From Ruminiclostridium cellulolyticum H10 (lineage in GTDB: Bacteria > Bacillota > Clostridia > Acetivibrionales > DSM-1351): a stretch of 64,000 nt of DNA. The DNA is taken from the NCBI RefSeq assembly GCF_000022065.1, contig NC_011898.1, positions 2,979,501 through 3,043,500 on the forward strand, given 5' to 3'. This document shows positions 52,400 through 61,655 of this stretch, piece after piece. Position numbers and translations under genes: made by a program. The notes below the pieces were generated by a model. That model made no database searches, was not told the DNA's origin, and saw only the letters and a program-made list of their open reading frames with translations. Position 1 is the first letter of the stretch. The number at the start of each line of letters is the position of its first letter.

Positions 52400-53752
52400 T
52401 TATAACTTTGAATAACTTTCCATAATTCTTTCAAGCTCAGAATTATAAGTATTGACCTTCTCCCATGAATCGGAGACTATTAATGCAAAAGCTCTCCCCA
52501 CACAGCAGTCAGTACCGTTATAAAGCTTGTATGGAAGCGTACCTGAGGTGTAAATAAATATCCCTTCATTATTGTCAGGGTTTATCATAATTCCCTTTTT
52601 ATCTAATTGACTGCATATATCGGTATAGTTCAGCGGTTGTTCAGGAGTCAACCTGAAATACCTTGATAGTACCTTTTTGTCCTTTAGAATTCTATCTACA
52701 AATGAAATGTAGGTTGATAATGTAAAGCGGCCGTTTATTTCGATTATAGGAATACACATACCCTGTTCTGTGATAATGGAGTCAATTCCGGCTACGCCTG
52801 TGAAACCTATTTCATATAAATATCTTCCTATTTTCCGCCCATACTCCACATAGCTGTCCAGAACCCATTTCTCCAGTTCCGGCGGCATTTTTGAACCAAT
52901 GTAAACGGTACCTTTAAGCAACTGCTGTTTAATTGAAAATATGTCCACTTCTCCACCGGGAGAAACATATATCTGATAGTTTACATCGGCAGACTTGCTG
53001 TACCATCCTTCTACGAGCCATTTACAATCTGTTCTGCCTCTTGAGAGCCTCGTTATTAGTCTAAGGCTTGATTCCAACTTCTCCCTGCTGTCTATAATGT
53101 ATAAACCCTTGCCTGACGCTCCCTTTGGCTCTTTTATAATTACTTTACTGAAGAATGGCTTATTATTTGTAAGTTTTTCATATTCTTCCCGGATCTCTTC
53201 AGCAGAACTGCATACCCTGCCTTCGCATACTGTCAAACCAAGCTTTTCAGATATCTCTCTGTTAAATATCTTGTCATTGATTTTGGCATTAATTTGAGAA
53301 GGTGCACCTATTATCCTCATGCCTGTCTTTTCAGCAATTTCCTCTTCAAGATGTGTAACCCCATAAGGAACGAAAAACAGATCCTTGTTTCTCTCCGCCG
53401 CCTCTTTCAACTTATTCAGTAAGACATCATCTTCGAGTACCAGCTCCGATATGGGAGTTAATAAATCGGATTTGCCGGGACACAGGATGGTGGGAATCGT
53501 AAACCCCATTCTCCTTAAATCTTCGAGATAATCCTCTTGGGGCATTTCACGAAGAATAATAATATCCTGCTCTCTGCATATGAGAAGATTCATTTCTTCC
53601 ATACGGTTTACGGCAATGTCCTCCTGCCTGTTAACAACCCATGTACTCAGGCTGCTCCAGTATTTCTCCGCACCTATATTGCACAGCCATACGATGGTTC
53701 CCTTGTTTCTTTGTGTGGTAAGAAGCCTTATTAAATTAAATTCGTTTTCCAT
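52400..53752 (-). CDS. ATP-grasp aminoacyl-ACP ligase (BtrJ / PGM1-related)
   Basis: 450 residues from the ATG at 53752, five bases after the stop of the decarboxylase gene; a GTG 21 codons further up lies inside that gene. A pre-ATP-grasp domain (to about 160) precedes the ATP-grasp core: FSKVIIKEPKGASGKGLY near 185-205 and the metal-binding PIIEINGRFTLSTY near 330. In butirosin BtrJ joins L-glutamate to the ACP thiol with ATP. Gene order decarboxylase-ligase-ACP here is the same set of activities. Amino acid used: glutamate by analogy, not shown. Confidence 0.82.
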   Translation of the reverse strand: MENEFNLIRLLTTQRNKGTIVWLCNIGAEKYWSSLSTWVVNRQEDIAVNRMEEMNLLICREQDIIILREMPQEDYLEDLRRMGFTIPTILCPGKSDLLTPISELVLEDDVLLNKLKEAAERNKDLFFVPYGVTHLEEEIAEKTGMRIIGAPSQINAKINDKIFNREISEKLGLTVCEGRVCSSAEEIREEYEKLTNNKPFFSKVIIKEPKGASGKGLYIIDSREKLESSLRLITRLSRGRTDCKWLVEGWYSKSADVNYQIYVSPGGEVDIFSIKQQLLKGTVYIGSKMPPELEKWVLDSYVEYGRKIGRYLYEIGFTGVAGIDSIITEQGMCIPIIEINGRFTLSTYISFVDRILKDKKVLSRYFRLTPEQPLNYTDICSQLDKKGIMINPDNNEGIFIYTSGTLPYKLYNGTDCCVGRAFALIVSDSWEKVNTYNSELERIMESYSKL

Positions 53753-53757
53753 ACCGT

Positions 53758-55008
53758 TTAAAGAAGATTTTTGTCCATGGGCTTCTGCCTTAGCATAAAA
53801 TCTTCTTTTCCCCACCTTTCTCTCAGAATATATGTTTTACCTTCATAGTACTGAACTTCTGCCGGAAGGGGATGACTCAAGAATAGCCCCGGGCTTTGTG
53901 TTACTCCATAAGCTCCAGACTTCAAAACCGCAACTATGTCGCCGGGAACAGCTTCAGGCAGCATTACGTTCTGACCTATAACGTCTGTGGGAGTGCATAG
54001 AGGGCCAACTACATTTACCTGTTCTTCATTGCTTGACTTATTAAGAATTTGTATTGGAAAATTGTTTCTTATGTGACGTCCCAGGAAAGCAGAGGCTGCG
54101 TGCTGGTTCGAACCGCCATCACAAACCAGATATTTTCTACCCTTACATTCCTTCCTGTATAGAATTTTTGTGAGATATGTTCCTGATTCAGCCATAAGGA
54201 ACCTTCCGCTTTCTACAAAAACCTGTGTATTAAAAAGTCTGTCCTTGTATTTGTTCCACATTTCACTAAATTCATTGCGAAGTATATCCATATCCAGAGT
54301 GCTGTCATCCTTAAAATAAGGAACACCAAAGCCCCCTCCAAGGTTCAGGAACTTGAGTTTAAAGACATATTTTTCCGATGTATCTAATGCAAGCTTTACA
54401 ATCTGCTCCATACTCTGAACAATACTATGAGCATTTAGTGCCTGCGTTCCCGTGTATATATGGATTCCCATTATATTAAGGTTTTGAAGAGCTTTTAATT
54501 CGTTAAGTACACTATCCAGCCGAATCTGATCTATCCCAAATTGAGATGCAACTCCTGACATTTTGATACCGGAGCCCGCAATGTCAAAATCAGGATTTAT
54601 CCTTATGGAGATGTCTACTACTCTTCCTTTTTTATCTGCAATTTCGTTTATTACTTCTGCTTCTTCCAGACTCTCTATATTGATGCTGTATATGCCTGTT
54701 TCAACAGCATATTTCAATTCATCATACGTTTTTCCCGGACTTGTAAATATAATTTTTTCAGGTGGAAATCCTGCACAAAGTGCAGTATGCAATTCTCCTG
54801 AAGACGCTGTTTCAATACCGCTGCCGAGTTTTTTAAACAGCTGACATATTCCTAAAAGAGGATTTGCCTTCATAGAATAAAATATCCCTATTTCTTGAGG
54901 CAGACTGTTTTTGAGCAGTGCATACTGAGACATTATTTTCTCTGTATCATAAGCATAAACAGGCGTACCATATTTATTTACAATATCATTGAGTATTTTG
55001 TCGTTCAT
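53758..55008 (-). CDS. PLP-dependent acyl-ACP amino acid decarboxylase (BtrK-like)
   Basis: 416 residues, alanine-racemase fold (type III) as in diaminopimelate decarboxylase. PLP lysine is Lys47 in YSMKANP; GIHIYTGTQ, LNLGGGFGVPY near 225, VESGRFL, the CxxxD-like GPLCTPTDV near 340 and SGAYG near 365 complete the site. At 416 residues it is close to BtrK (which decarboxylates glutamyl-ACP to 4-aminobutyryl-ACP) and it is flanked by a thioesterase and an ATP-grasp ligase rather than lysine genes. Free diaminopimelate decarboxylase is the alternative. ATG with AGGAGGGG. Confidence 0.85.
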   Translation of the reverse strand: MNDKILNDIVNKYGTPVYAYDTEKIMSQYALLKNSLPQEIGIFYSMKANPLLGICQLFKKLGSGIETASSGELHTALCAGFPPEKIIFTSPGKTYDELKYAVETGIYSINIESLEEAEVINEIADKKGRVVDISIRINPDFDIAGSGIKMSGVASQFGIDQIRLDSVLNELKALQNLNIMGIHIYTGTQALNAHSIVQSMEQIVKLALDTSEKYVFKLKFLNLGGGFGVPYFKDDSTLDMDILRNEFSEMWNKYKDRLFNTQVFVESGRFLMAESGTYLTKILYRKECKGRKYLVCDGGSNQHAASAFLGRHIRNNFPIQILNKSSNEEQVNVVGPLCTPTDVIGQNVMLPEAVPGDIVAVLKSGAYGVTQSPGLFLSHPLPAEVQYYEGKTYILRERWGKEDFMLRQKPMDKNLL

Positions 55009-55017
55009 ATGCCCCTC

Positions 55018-55728
55018 CTATTCTGTAACCGCCAAAGTATTATTTATAATTTTCACTATTTCTTTGGCTCTATCGTGCAGATAAAAATGCCCCCCGTCAA
55101 AAGTGTAAAAAGTACAGCTCTTTTTCGTATACTGTTCCCAGCCTTTCATACCTTCAGCGGCTGACAGTTGGTCATTTACTCCAAATAATACTGAAATATC
55201 AATATCAAATTTGTATATCTCAGGATTATGACCGTATTCCTCCAGAATTGTGTAGTCCGCACGCAAAGTATTAATAGCATTTTCTACCAAGCGTGTATAC
55301 TTTAAAATCTTTTCAGGTATTCCACCTAGACTAACAGCCTGCTGAATCAGCTCATTATCTGTTAATAAGTGCATATTCTTTCCCTGCTTTTTAACACAGG
55401 GAGGATATCTTCCTGAAAAGAATACATGCTTTGGTAATTTTGCACCCTTTTCTGAAAGTCTGCATATCATTTCATAGGTTATGACACTGCCCATACTGTG
55501 GCCAAAGACAGCATATTCACTGTCTTGTATTTCACATTCCACATGACTAAGAATATCCTCCACAGCCTCCTTAATACTTTTGTAGAAGGGATCTCTCGTC
55601 CTTTTGGCTCTTCCCGGAAATTCAACAAGGCAAAGCTTTATGGAGCTGCTCAAATAGTTTTTCCATCTTGCGTATATATCTGCGGAACCGCCTGCATAAG
55701 GCAGACAAAACAGTTTTATTTCTCTCAT
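55018..55728 (-). CDS. Type II thioesterase
   Basis: 236 residues, alpha/beta hydrolase of the SrfD/GrsT type: LFCLPYAGGSADIYARW at the N-terminus, nucleophile Ser78 in GHSMGS, acidic residue in FGVNDQ and His near 215 in DGGHFYLHD. Removes wrong or stalled acyl groups from carrier proteins. Its presence supports a carrier-protein assembly line. ATG with AGGAGGCG; 9 bases before the decarboxylase gene. Confidence 0.92.
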   Translation of the reverse strand: MREIKLFCLPYAGGSADIYARWKNYLSSSIKLCLVEFPGRAKRTRDPFYKSIKEAVEDILSHVECEIQDSEYAVFGHSMGSVITYEMICRLSEKGAKLPKHVFFSGRYPPCVKKQGKNMHLLTDNELIQQAVSLGGIPEKILKYTRLVENAINTLRADYTILEEYGHNPEIYKFDIDISVLFGVNDQLSAAEGMKGWEQYTKKSCTFYTFDGGHFYLHDRAKEIVKIINNTLAVTE

Positions 55729-55741
55729 TTACGCCTCCTAT

Positions 55742-55858
55742 TTAAAGCTTAGGCTTTCCGTTTGTATTAAATCCGTTGTCAGACATAGCCTCCCTTTTCA
55801 ACACTAAATCTCCCGCAGTCGTTAACATGAGACACAAAGCAACGAGGTCCTCCGTCAA
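55742..55858 (-). CDS. Possible small peptide gene in the biosynthetic operon
   Basis: Frame of up to 38 codons from a TTG that overlaps the kinase stop (TTGA), or 20 codons from an internal GTG with GGGAGAT, or 14 codons from an ATG at 55786 that sits almost on GGGAGGC. The C-terminal part would read MSDNGFNTNGKPKL. It fills the only sizeable gap (126 bases) inside this part of the operon. Could be a small subunit, a coupling leader or non-coding. Confidence 0.3.
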   Translation of the reverse strand: MTEDLVALCLMLTTAGDLVLKREAMSDNGFNTNGKPKL

Positions 55859-56547
55859 TTAAACGGCTTAAAATATTCATATATCTCCCTTCTGCCTGAA
55901 ATATAATCATTCACGCATTTTACTACTGTTTCAGTATCTTCATTTACGGAAATTATATTGGTCTCATTCAGTAATGTTTTGCTATTAAACAAAAGCAAAT
56001 ATTCTCTCCTTAGTTTGTTCAGGTAATATAATTCTTTATTTTTTAAAAGCTTGTTTTCCCAGATTAGCCTATTTGTGTGGAAAAGGGCTTTTCCTCTTTT
56101 TTTAATTCTTTCATCACACACTTCAGGGCTTACATCCAGAAAAAAGACCATTGCGGGTTTTTTTACAATCCTATGTAAAAAACTTCCAATTATTCTCCCG
56201 GCTCCGTTTACACTATCACGTATCAAACCTGTATATATGTACCTGTCAGCAATTAATATGTAATTTTTCTTTAACAGCGGAACAACCTTAAAAAAGTAAT
56301 CTATAAGAAAACCAATCCATTGTAAAAAGCTGTAAACCCCGGGTGTTAATAACTTTATGGAATCAATTGCTTTGGTTATCTTTCTTATTATCTTATTTGA
56401 ATTCCATTCTAAAACACTGGTTTTATATCCTTTATCACTCAGATATTTTCTGAGTGCCTCTACACTCTCACTTTTCCCGCAGCCGCTTATTCCCTCGAAT
56501 ACTATCAGCATACCCTTCACGCTTGATGTACTTTTTACTTGTTGCAT
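55855..56547 (-). CDS. Thymidylate kinase-like P-loop kinase
   Basis: 230 residues. P-loop GISGCGKS at 19-26, DRYIYTG near 100-106, and a LID-like RIKKRGK near 150 with FFLDVSPEVC. The fold is that of thymidylate kinase, but the N-terminal WNSNKIIRKITKAID and the long helical insert differ from housekeeping Tmk. In this operon it probably phosphorylates a nucleotide, nucleoside or other pathway intermediate. ATG with GAAGG. 85 bases after the glycosyltransferase gene. Confidence 0.8.
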   Translation of the reverse strand: MQQVKSTSSVKGMLIVFEGISGCGKSESVEALRKYLSDKGYKTSVLEWNSNKIIRKITKAIDSIKLLTPGVYSFLQWIGFLIDYFFKVVPLLKKNYILIADRYIYTGLIRDSVNGAGRIIGSFLHRIVKKPAMVFFLDVSPEVCDERIKKRGKALFHTNRLIWENKLLKNKELYYLNKLRREYLLLFNSKTLLNETNIISVNEDTETVVKCVNDYISGRREIYEYFKPFN

Positions 56548-56632
56548 AAGCCTTCACATCCATAAATTTATTATATAAACCAAAATAATATTGCTTTAAG
56601 TGAAGAACCTCATGTAACGCATTTCTGCCATT

Positions 56633-57742
56633 CTACGAGCTATTTCTGAACTTATAGCTCTCTGTGTAGTCAAGAGCAGCTTTTCTGCCTTTTACAAGGT
56701 TATCATGGAGCTCTCGCAATATTTCCATGGAGAAATCAGATTCTTTCCACATGTTATAAGTAATTCCATAACCAAGCTGTTCCCATAGCTGGGTGTTCTT
56801 TTCTTCATGCTCTCCAAAAGGTTCCAGCATTATCATGGGTGTCGCCGAAGATATGGAGTCCATAAGGGTTCCAGCACCTGGCTTACCAATAATGGCCCTT
56901 GCTTTTTTAGTAACATCAAAAAGCTCATGATATTCTTCCTTGTTTTTGAATACAGGTTCTTCGGAAGGCATTATCTGTGCCAATGGAGGAAACTCATAGC
57001 TGCCGTTTTTATTTTTATTCCAGGCACGCCAGGAAGGATCAACCATAAAACATCTGTCTCCCTCCCTTCGTCTTGTAGCTTCCCCAATGTCATAGAGTAC
57101 AATATCCAGTTGCAAACCTTTCTCTTGTAGCTCGGGTATTTTCCCCTGATAGGTTCCCATTCCCCAGCCTCCGCCATGGATAATACACCTCTGGGGCCTT
57201 TCCATAAATGGAATTGGTTTTTCATTTGAAATGGGAATCTGGAATTGTATCTGCTTTTTTTCAAAATCGTACAGCCAAACCTCTTTATAATTAAAGCTAT
57301 AATCAGGTTTATACTGCTGGAGGCTTTTCCATGAGGGGGGCAGATCGCAGTCAACATACAGTATTTCTGCATTAACAGTTTCGGGAGCCATCCTTTCCCT
57401 GTATTCGTCGATTACGTGGAGCCAGTGCCCTGACAGAACTATGAAATCCCTTCTGTTTTCTTCTGCCCAACATTTCATCAGTTCATCCGCCAGCTCATTG
57501 TCAATACTCTGACGGATATCCATAGGCATTCTTGCAGACATTAAAGCAACGGCAAAATTACTGTGATATGCCTTCCGGCTCTTTTGAATTGCATTCCTTT
57601 TGTTTTTTGAGATAAGATTTTCAAATACTTCAATTTCCGTTGAAACTCCTTTTTCCCGTAACCTACGGTCTATAAGAAGTCCCGGTATGTACAGCCCAAG
57701 TCCGAAGCCTGAGCAAAGTACCGTCACTTTTATGTTTTCCAT
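56633..57742 (-). CDS. GT-B fold glycosyltransferase-like protein (MurG/UGT-like)
   Basis: 369 residues from the ATG at 57742 (AAGGAG nine bases upstream; the longer frame runs back into the upstream gene). N-terminal Rossmann-like VTVLCSGFGLGLYIPGLLI, C-terminal nucleotide-sugar site GKPGAGTLMDSISSATP near 300-316 and LEPFGEHEEKNTQ. The C-terminal motif fits MurG and UDP-glycosyltransferases. Likely adds a sugar to the pathway scaffold. Donor and acceptor unknown. Confidence 0.8.
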   Translation of the reverse strand: MENIKVTVLCSGFGLGLYIPGLLIDRRLREKGVSTEIEVFENLISKNKRNAIQKSRKAYHSNFAVALMSARMPMDIRQSIDNELADELMKCWAEENRRDFIVLSGHWLHVIDEYRERMAPETVNAEILYVDCDLPPSWKSLQQYKPDYSFNYKEVWLYDFEKKQIQFQIPISNEKPIPFMERPQRCIIHGGGWGMGTYQGKIPELQEKGLQLDIVLYDIGEATRRREGDRCFMVDPSWRAWNKNKNGSYEFPPLAQIMPSEEPVFKNKEEYHELFDVTKKARAIIGKPGAGTLMDSISSATPMIMLEPFGEHEEKNTQLWEQLGYGITYNMWKESDFSMEILRELHDNLVKGRKAALDYTESYKFRNSS

Positions 57743-57785
57743 AGGATTCAACTCCTTGGCATTTAGTTGTAGTGCCTTTATTAAA

Positions 57786-58943
57786 TTAGGACTGGCCCTC
57801 ACCAAACTTTGCATCAAGGAACCTATTCATACCTGTTGCTTTACTCTGGTCAATGTTAAGAATTCTGTTAACATCAAAAAGTCTTGTAAAGAAATCATAT
57901 GGCCATTTTGACGGTTCTTTATTTTCTATACCATACTCATCAAGATAAGAAAGGTCTTCAGGCTCTAAGCTGTCCTTTACAAACTGAGGTACTATCTCGC
58001 CAAACATTAGCTCTATGTAGTAGAAGTTATAGTAAACAATTTTCTCCAATTTGTACTCTTTAACTCTTTTAACAAGCAGATTCCAGTCAATTTTGTCAAA
58101 GAATTTACGTATGTACATAAATAAATCTGCGAACTTGTAAATCTTAAGGTCTTTAAGGCTTGCTATCCATATCATCAGACATGCTTCTTTGTACAGATGG
58201 CAACTAAGCTGAATTATATTATCTATGTAATCCAACATGTAACCCTTTGTACTATTTATTTCAACAGGCACAGCTCTCTGTATAAGGTCTTTTGTCATTA
58301 CCTTGTAAGGGCAGTTGCCTTTCCATAGAATATCATGGTTCACGTCAACTTCCACAAGCTTTGCGAACTTGTTATCGCTGAGTTTAAGGAACTGGTGTAT
58401 TTCATGTGTTGCCATCTGGTGCAGAACCTTTTGTTTTCTAGGTACTTCTACTATAACATCCTTCTCCTCATCATAATTACCCTGTATATACCCAAGGTCC
58501 TCAAGAGCTTTTACTACAGTGCCTACGTCATCAAGATTCATAAGCATATCCAAGTCATTGAATATTCTGGATTCTATTGAAGGATACACTATACTTGCAA
58601 GGAGATTTCCTTTTAGAACAGGAACTACAAGATTGTATTTTTCAAACTCCTTGAGTATTTCCGAAAGCTTCTCCAGATAGCAGTTGTTTCTTTCCTCGAA
58701 TACTGCCCACTGGGTATCCATAAGTCTTTGAAGCTCTTTTTCCATTGAATCGTACAGATTAAACTTTTTAAGGTTGTAGCGGAACATAGGAAGAGTTCTG
58801 TGTGTAATCATCTGGTATATTGCTTCGGACCAGTCAATACCGCCATCCAGCATTTTTTTAAGCTCGTCACCCTGTGAATCATTCATTTCCACCGCTGTAA
58901 GTAATACAAGCTGTCTTTCCTTTGATATTTCTTCTCTTTTCAT
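57786..58943 (-). CDS. Nucleotidyltransferase-fold protein (uncharacterised NTase family)
   Basis: 385 residues; ATG 58943 preferred over 58949 because it is eight bases, not two, from GGGGGC. VLKGNLLASIVYP followed by RIFNDLDMLM near 125-140 is the substrate-loop and metal-binding DxD of this NTase family; similar proteins occur in natural-product and lasso-peptide clusters. Whether it transfers a nucleotide is not known. Between the ANL ligase (15-base gap) and the glycosyltransferase. Confidence 0.78.
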   Translation of the reverse strand: MKREEISKERQLVLLTAVEMNDSQGDELKKMLDGGIDWSEAIYQMITHRTLPMFRYNLKKFNLYDSMEKELQRLMDTQWAVFEERNNCYLEKLSEILKEFEKYNLVVPVLKGNLLASIVYPSIESRIFNDLDMLMNLDDVGTVVKALEDLGYIQGNYDEEKDVIVEVPRKQKVLHQMATHEIHQFLKLSDNKFAKLVEVDVNHDILWKGNCPYKVMTKDLIQRAVPVEINSTKGYMLDYIDNIIQLSCHLYKEACLMIWIASLKDLKIYKFADLFMYIRKFFDKIDWNLLVKRVKEYKLEKIVYYNFYYIELMFGEIVPQFVKDSLEPEDLSYLDEYGIENKEPSKWPYDFFTRLFDVNRILNIDQSKATGMNRFLDAKFGEGQS

Positions 58944-58958
58944 TCGCATTGCCCCCTA

Positions 58959-60473
58959 TCATTTTTTCAAGCTTTGGTATAATTCCTTAACATCCTTTTT
59001 GCTTATTTTTCCTATAGCATTTCTTGGTATTTCAGGTATTATGAATATTTCCTTTGGTACTTTCCTATCTTCAAGCTTTATATTGCACCATTTGTAAATA
59101 TCCTTTACCTCTGTCTGAAAACCTTCTCTTAAAACCACCATAGCAACAATTTTCTGCCCCAGTTTCTCGTCGTCAACACCAATTACGGCACTTTCTTTGA
59201 CTACCGGATTTTTAAGCAACACTTCCTCTATATCTATTGGATATGCTCTGCTTCCGCCCTGCATAATCATGTCATCGTTCCTGCTGAGTACAAAGAAACG
59301 TCCCTGTTCGTCCTTATATCCCAAGTCTCTTACACGAAAGCCCCTTTCCCCAAAAATTTCTCTTGTAAGCTCAGGTGAATTATAGTAGCCGTCCATCATA
59401 TAATCACTGGTTATGTATAGTTCTCCGGTTTCACCTACTGCGGCTTCACTTCCGTCTTCTCTGTAGATTTTTATGTCACAGCCTCTCATAGGTTTTCCTA
59501 TTACACATGGCAGAGTTGTTACGTCTTCATGTTCACCGAAGGTTACTCTGGCTGATGCCTCGGATGTGCCATAGGCATTGAAAACCCTTGCCCCTGGAAA
59601 AGTTTCAGCTGCCCGTCGGTATATTGTCATAGGATTTACCATTCCACCGATGAGAACTCTTTTAACCGAGCTGATATCATAATTCTTTAATTGGGAATAC
59701 TCAAGAATTTGCAAAAGCATTGTCCTTACTATATAAAAATTTGTTGCTTTATGCTCCTGAACTGCCTTTAAGAATATCGCGGGATGGAACACGTTGTTCA
59801 GAAGAATTATACCTCCTCCCCTGCTTATTGCCATTAGTACGTCGCCTGATATGGGGCTTGCCTGGGCAAGAGACCTTGGCAGAATAGTTCGCTCATCCTG
59901 AGTGAAGCCCAGATGCTCCGCAACCGCCAGTGCATTTCCTACAATTGCGTGATTTGACAGTACTATTCCTTTTGGTCTTGAGGTAGAGCCGGAAGTAAAG
60001 CATATACCAAAAGTATCTCCTTTTATATCTGTAAGCTCACGCCTTTCTTTTTTGAACTCATGTTTTTCAAATGCACCGTTTTCCTGTAAAACAAGTACTG
60101 TCCTTATATTCATCTTTTCGACGCTATGTTCAATAGAGTTATACCCTTTGGAATCTGTTATCAGGAACTCAACATCCGTGTAGTTTATAAGATCTGTAAG
60201 GGTATCTCCCTTGAACTGGTATGAAAGTGATACAAAAACTTTTTTCTTCCTGTTTAACCCCAACATGCTTGTAATGAATTCGGTACAATTCGGAAGATAG
60301 ATTCCGCCTATTTTAAAATCCAATCCTTCTATCAGAGAGCAAAAATCCAGTACCTTCTCGTATACCTGGCCATATGTATATTTATTGTCATTGTATATAA
60401 GTAATATATTATCTCTATACTTATCACAGCTCTCGTTAAACAGATTCCATGGTGAGTACTCACTTTTTTTCAC
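58959..60473 (-). CDS. ANL superfamily acid-AMP ligase, likely loads the second ACP
   Basis: 504 residues. AMP-binding FTSGSTSRPKG near 158-168, NAYGTSEAS near 297, GELYITSDYMMDGY, RVRDLGYKDEQG, and the C-terminal GKISKKDV with the catalytic Lys. It would activate a carboxylic acid and transfer it to a carrier thiol or CoA. GTG start; the purine-rich AAGGGAAG is about 14 bases away, so initiation may rely on coupling to the upstream BtrH-like gene 17 bases before. Acid substrate cannot be read by eye; it is not an NRPS module because no condensation or carrier domain is attached. Confidence 0.88.
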   Translation of the reverse strand: MKKSEYSPWNLFNESCDKYRDNILLIYNDNKYTYGQVYEKVLDFCSLIEGLDFKIGGIYLPNCTEFITSMLGLNRKKKVFVSLSYQFKGDTLTDLINYTDVEFLITDSKGYNSIEHSVEKMNIRTVLVLQENGAFEKHEFKKERRELTDIKGDTFGICFTSGSTSRPKGIVLSNHAIVGNALAVAEHLGFTQDERTILPRSLAQASPISGDVLMAISRGGGIILLNNVFHPAIFLKAVQEHKATNFYIVRTMLLQILEYSQLKNYDISSVKRVLIGGMVNPMTIYRRAAETFPGARVFNAYGTSEASARVTFGEHEDVTTLPCVIGKPMRGCDIKIYREDGSEAAVGETGELYITSDYMMDGYYNSPELTREIFGERGFRVRDLGYKDEQGRFFVLSRNDDMIMQGGSRAYPIDIEEVLLKNPVVKESAVIGVDDEKLGQKIVAMVVLREGFQTEVKDIYKWCNIKLEDRKVPKEIFIIPEIPRNAIGKISKKDVKELYQSLKK

Positions 60474-60490
60474 TCTAAGTCGCTTCCCTT

Positions 60491-61630
60491 CTATTTATGT
60501 AGGCCTTTATCTTGCAGATAGCCTTCAAGCCTTTCCACGATACTGTTCTCTAACTCCCGGATAATATCAAGTTGATTTACCAAATCGTCAATCATATCCA
60601 GCGACTTCCTTATGCCAAGCTTTAAAGCAATACTAGAACAGATATCCCAGTGTTTTGAGGACTCTTCCAATGAAACGCAGAGGCTTGTTATAAGCTGTTC
60701 CGGTAACAGGGAACTGATTTCTTTCATAAATACACTGAAACGCTTCCTGCTTCTTGAAATGTTTTTCAGGCTGCCATTCAGATATACCCTGTACCAGTAT
60801 ACTTTTTCATCATCCAACCTTTCACTTTTCTTTTCCAACAAATTTTTTGAAAATAGCTCAATCGCATCCAAGCCGCACTTATGTCCGAGAATTTCCTTTT
60901 GTCCCTTCATTCTTTGACAGCTTTCATTTACTATATTAAGCAATTTATCTTCTGTAACTTTGAATTCATTATCTGAGCTTATTTCCATCCATAGATTACG
61001 GATTGGTCTTTTTTGTGTGGCATTAACTCCAGGCAAGGGATTATCCGACATTCTTCCCAAGTTGACCTCATCTATAGGCAAATTACCGTCAAAGTCGCTG
61101 CTTGAAAGCTTATACTTGTCAAAAATCTGATAATATCCCTCTTCCTCGTTATATCCCGTAAATATTACACAGTGTAAACCATGTTCCTTTTGGTACGCCC
61201 TGTGATAATTCATATAAAACAAATCAACAACCGCAACTACAGGTATTCCACTATTTAACAGTTCTTTTAATCTCTGGTATGCGACATCAGGCCTGTCCTC
61301 TATATACATGTTAATGTTAACTCTGTCCTTGTGTCTCATATCAATATTCTTTACTGTCGCCTGATTGTATAAGGTTGTTGGAGGCAGATATACAAATTCA
61401 AGGGAGGTATTAAGTTCCTCTTCTGTAAACTCTACTGTTGTATTGGGCCTGTAAAAATAGTTCACTCCAACATATCCGTTTTTACAGTCGTACATAAACG
61501 ATAGGTAATCAGCAAGAATAATGTTGGGATTCATTCCCATATGTAAAAGTACGGCAGAATAAGCATTATGGAAACAATCATTTACATACGGTTCAAAGTA
61601 TCTGGGTATATTGTCAGTTTGTTTTATCAT
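60491..61630 (-). CDS. Second BtrH-like acyl-ACP acyltransferase
   Basis: 379 residues from the ATG at 61630 (AGGTGA just upstream; the GTG at 61648 has no site). Same N-terminal fold as the gene at 50549: Cys19 (VNDCFHN), His153 (HGLHCVIF), Asp171 (FDKY). The spacing from His to Asp is 18 residues in both proteins. The C-terminal 170 residues are helical with no added beta-sandwich. It lies between ACP2 and the ANL ligase, so it probably transfers the acyl group loaded on ACP2. Confidence 0.78.
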   Translation of the reverse strand: MIKQTDNIPRYFEPYVNDCFHNAYSAVLLHMGMNPNIILADYLSFMYDCKNGYVGVNYFYRPNTTVEFTEEELNTSLEFVYLPPTTLYNQATVKNIDMRHKDRVNINMYIEDRPDVAYQRLKELLNSGIPVVAVVDLFYMNYHRAYQKEHGLHCVIFTGYNEEEGYYQIFDKYKLSSSDFDGNLPIDEVNLGRMSDNPLPGVNATQKRPIRNLWMEISSDNEFKVTEDKLLNIVNESCQRMKGQKEILGHKCGLDAIELFSKNLLEKKSERLDDEKVYWYRVYLNGSLKNISRSRKRFSVFMKEISSLLPEQLITSLCVSLEESSKHWDICSSIALKLGIRKSLDMIDDLVNQLDIIRELENSIVERLEGYLQDKGLHK

Positions 61631-61655
61631 AGTCACCTGTCCTATCACTGTGTAT

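Noticed and set aside
53758-55008. Lysine biosynthesis diaminopimelate decarboxylase
   Set aside because: Same fold, but the neighbours are thioesterase, ATP-grasp ligase and ACP, and its length and GPLCTPTDV region suit a carrier-linked decarboxylase; kept as the alternative.
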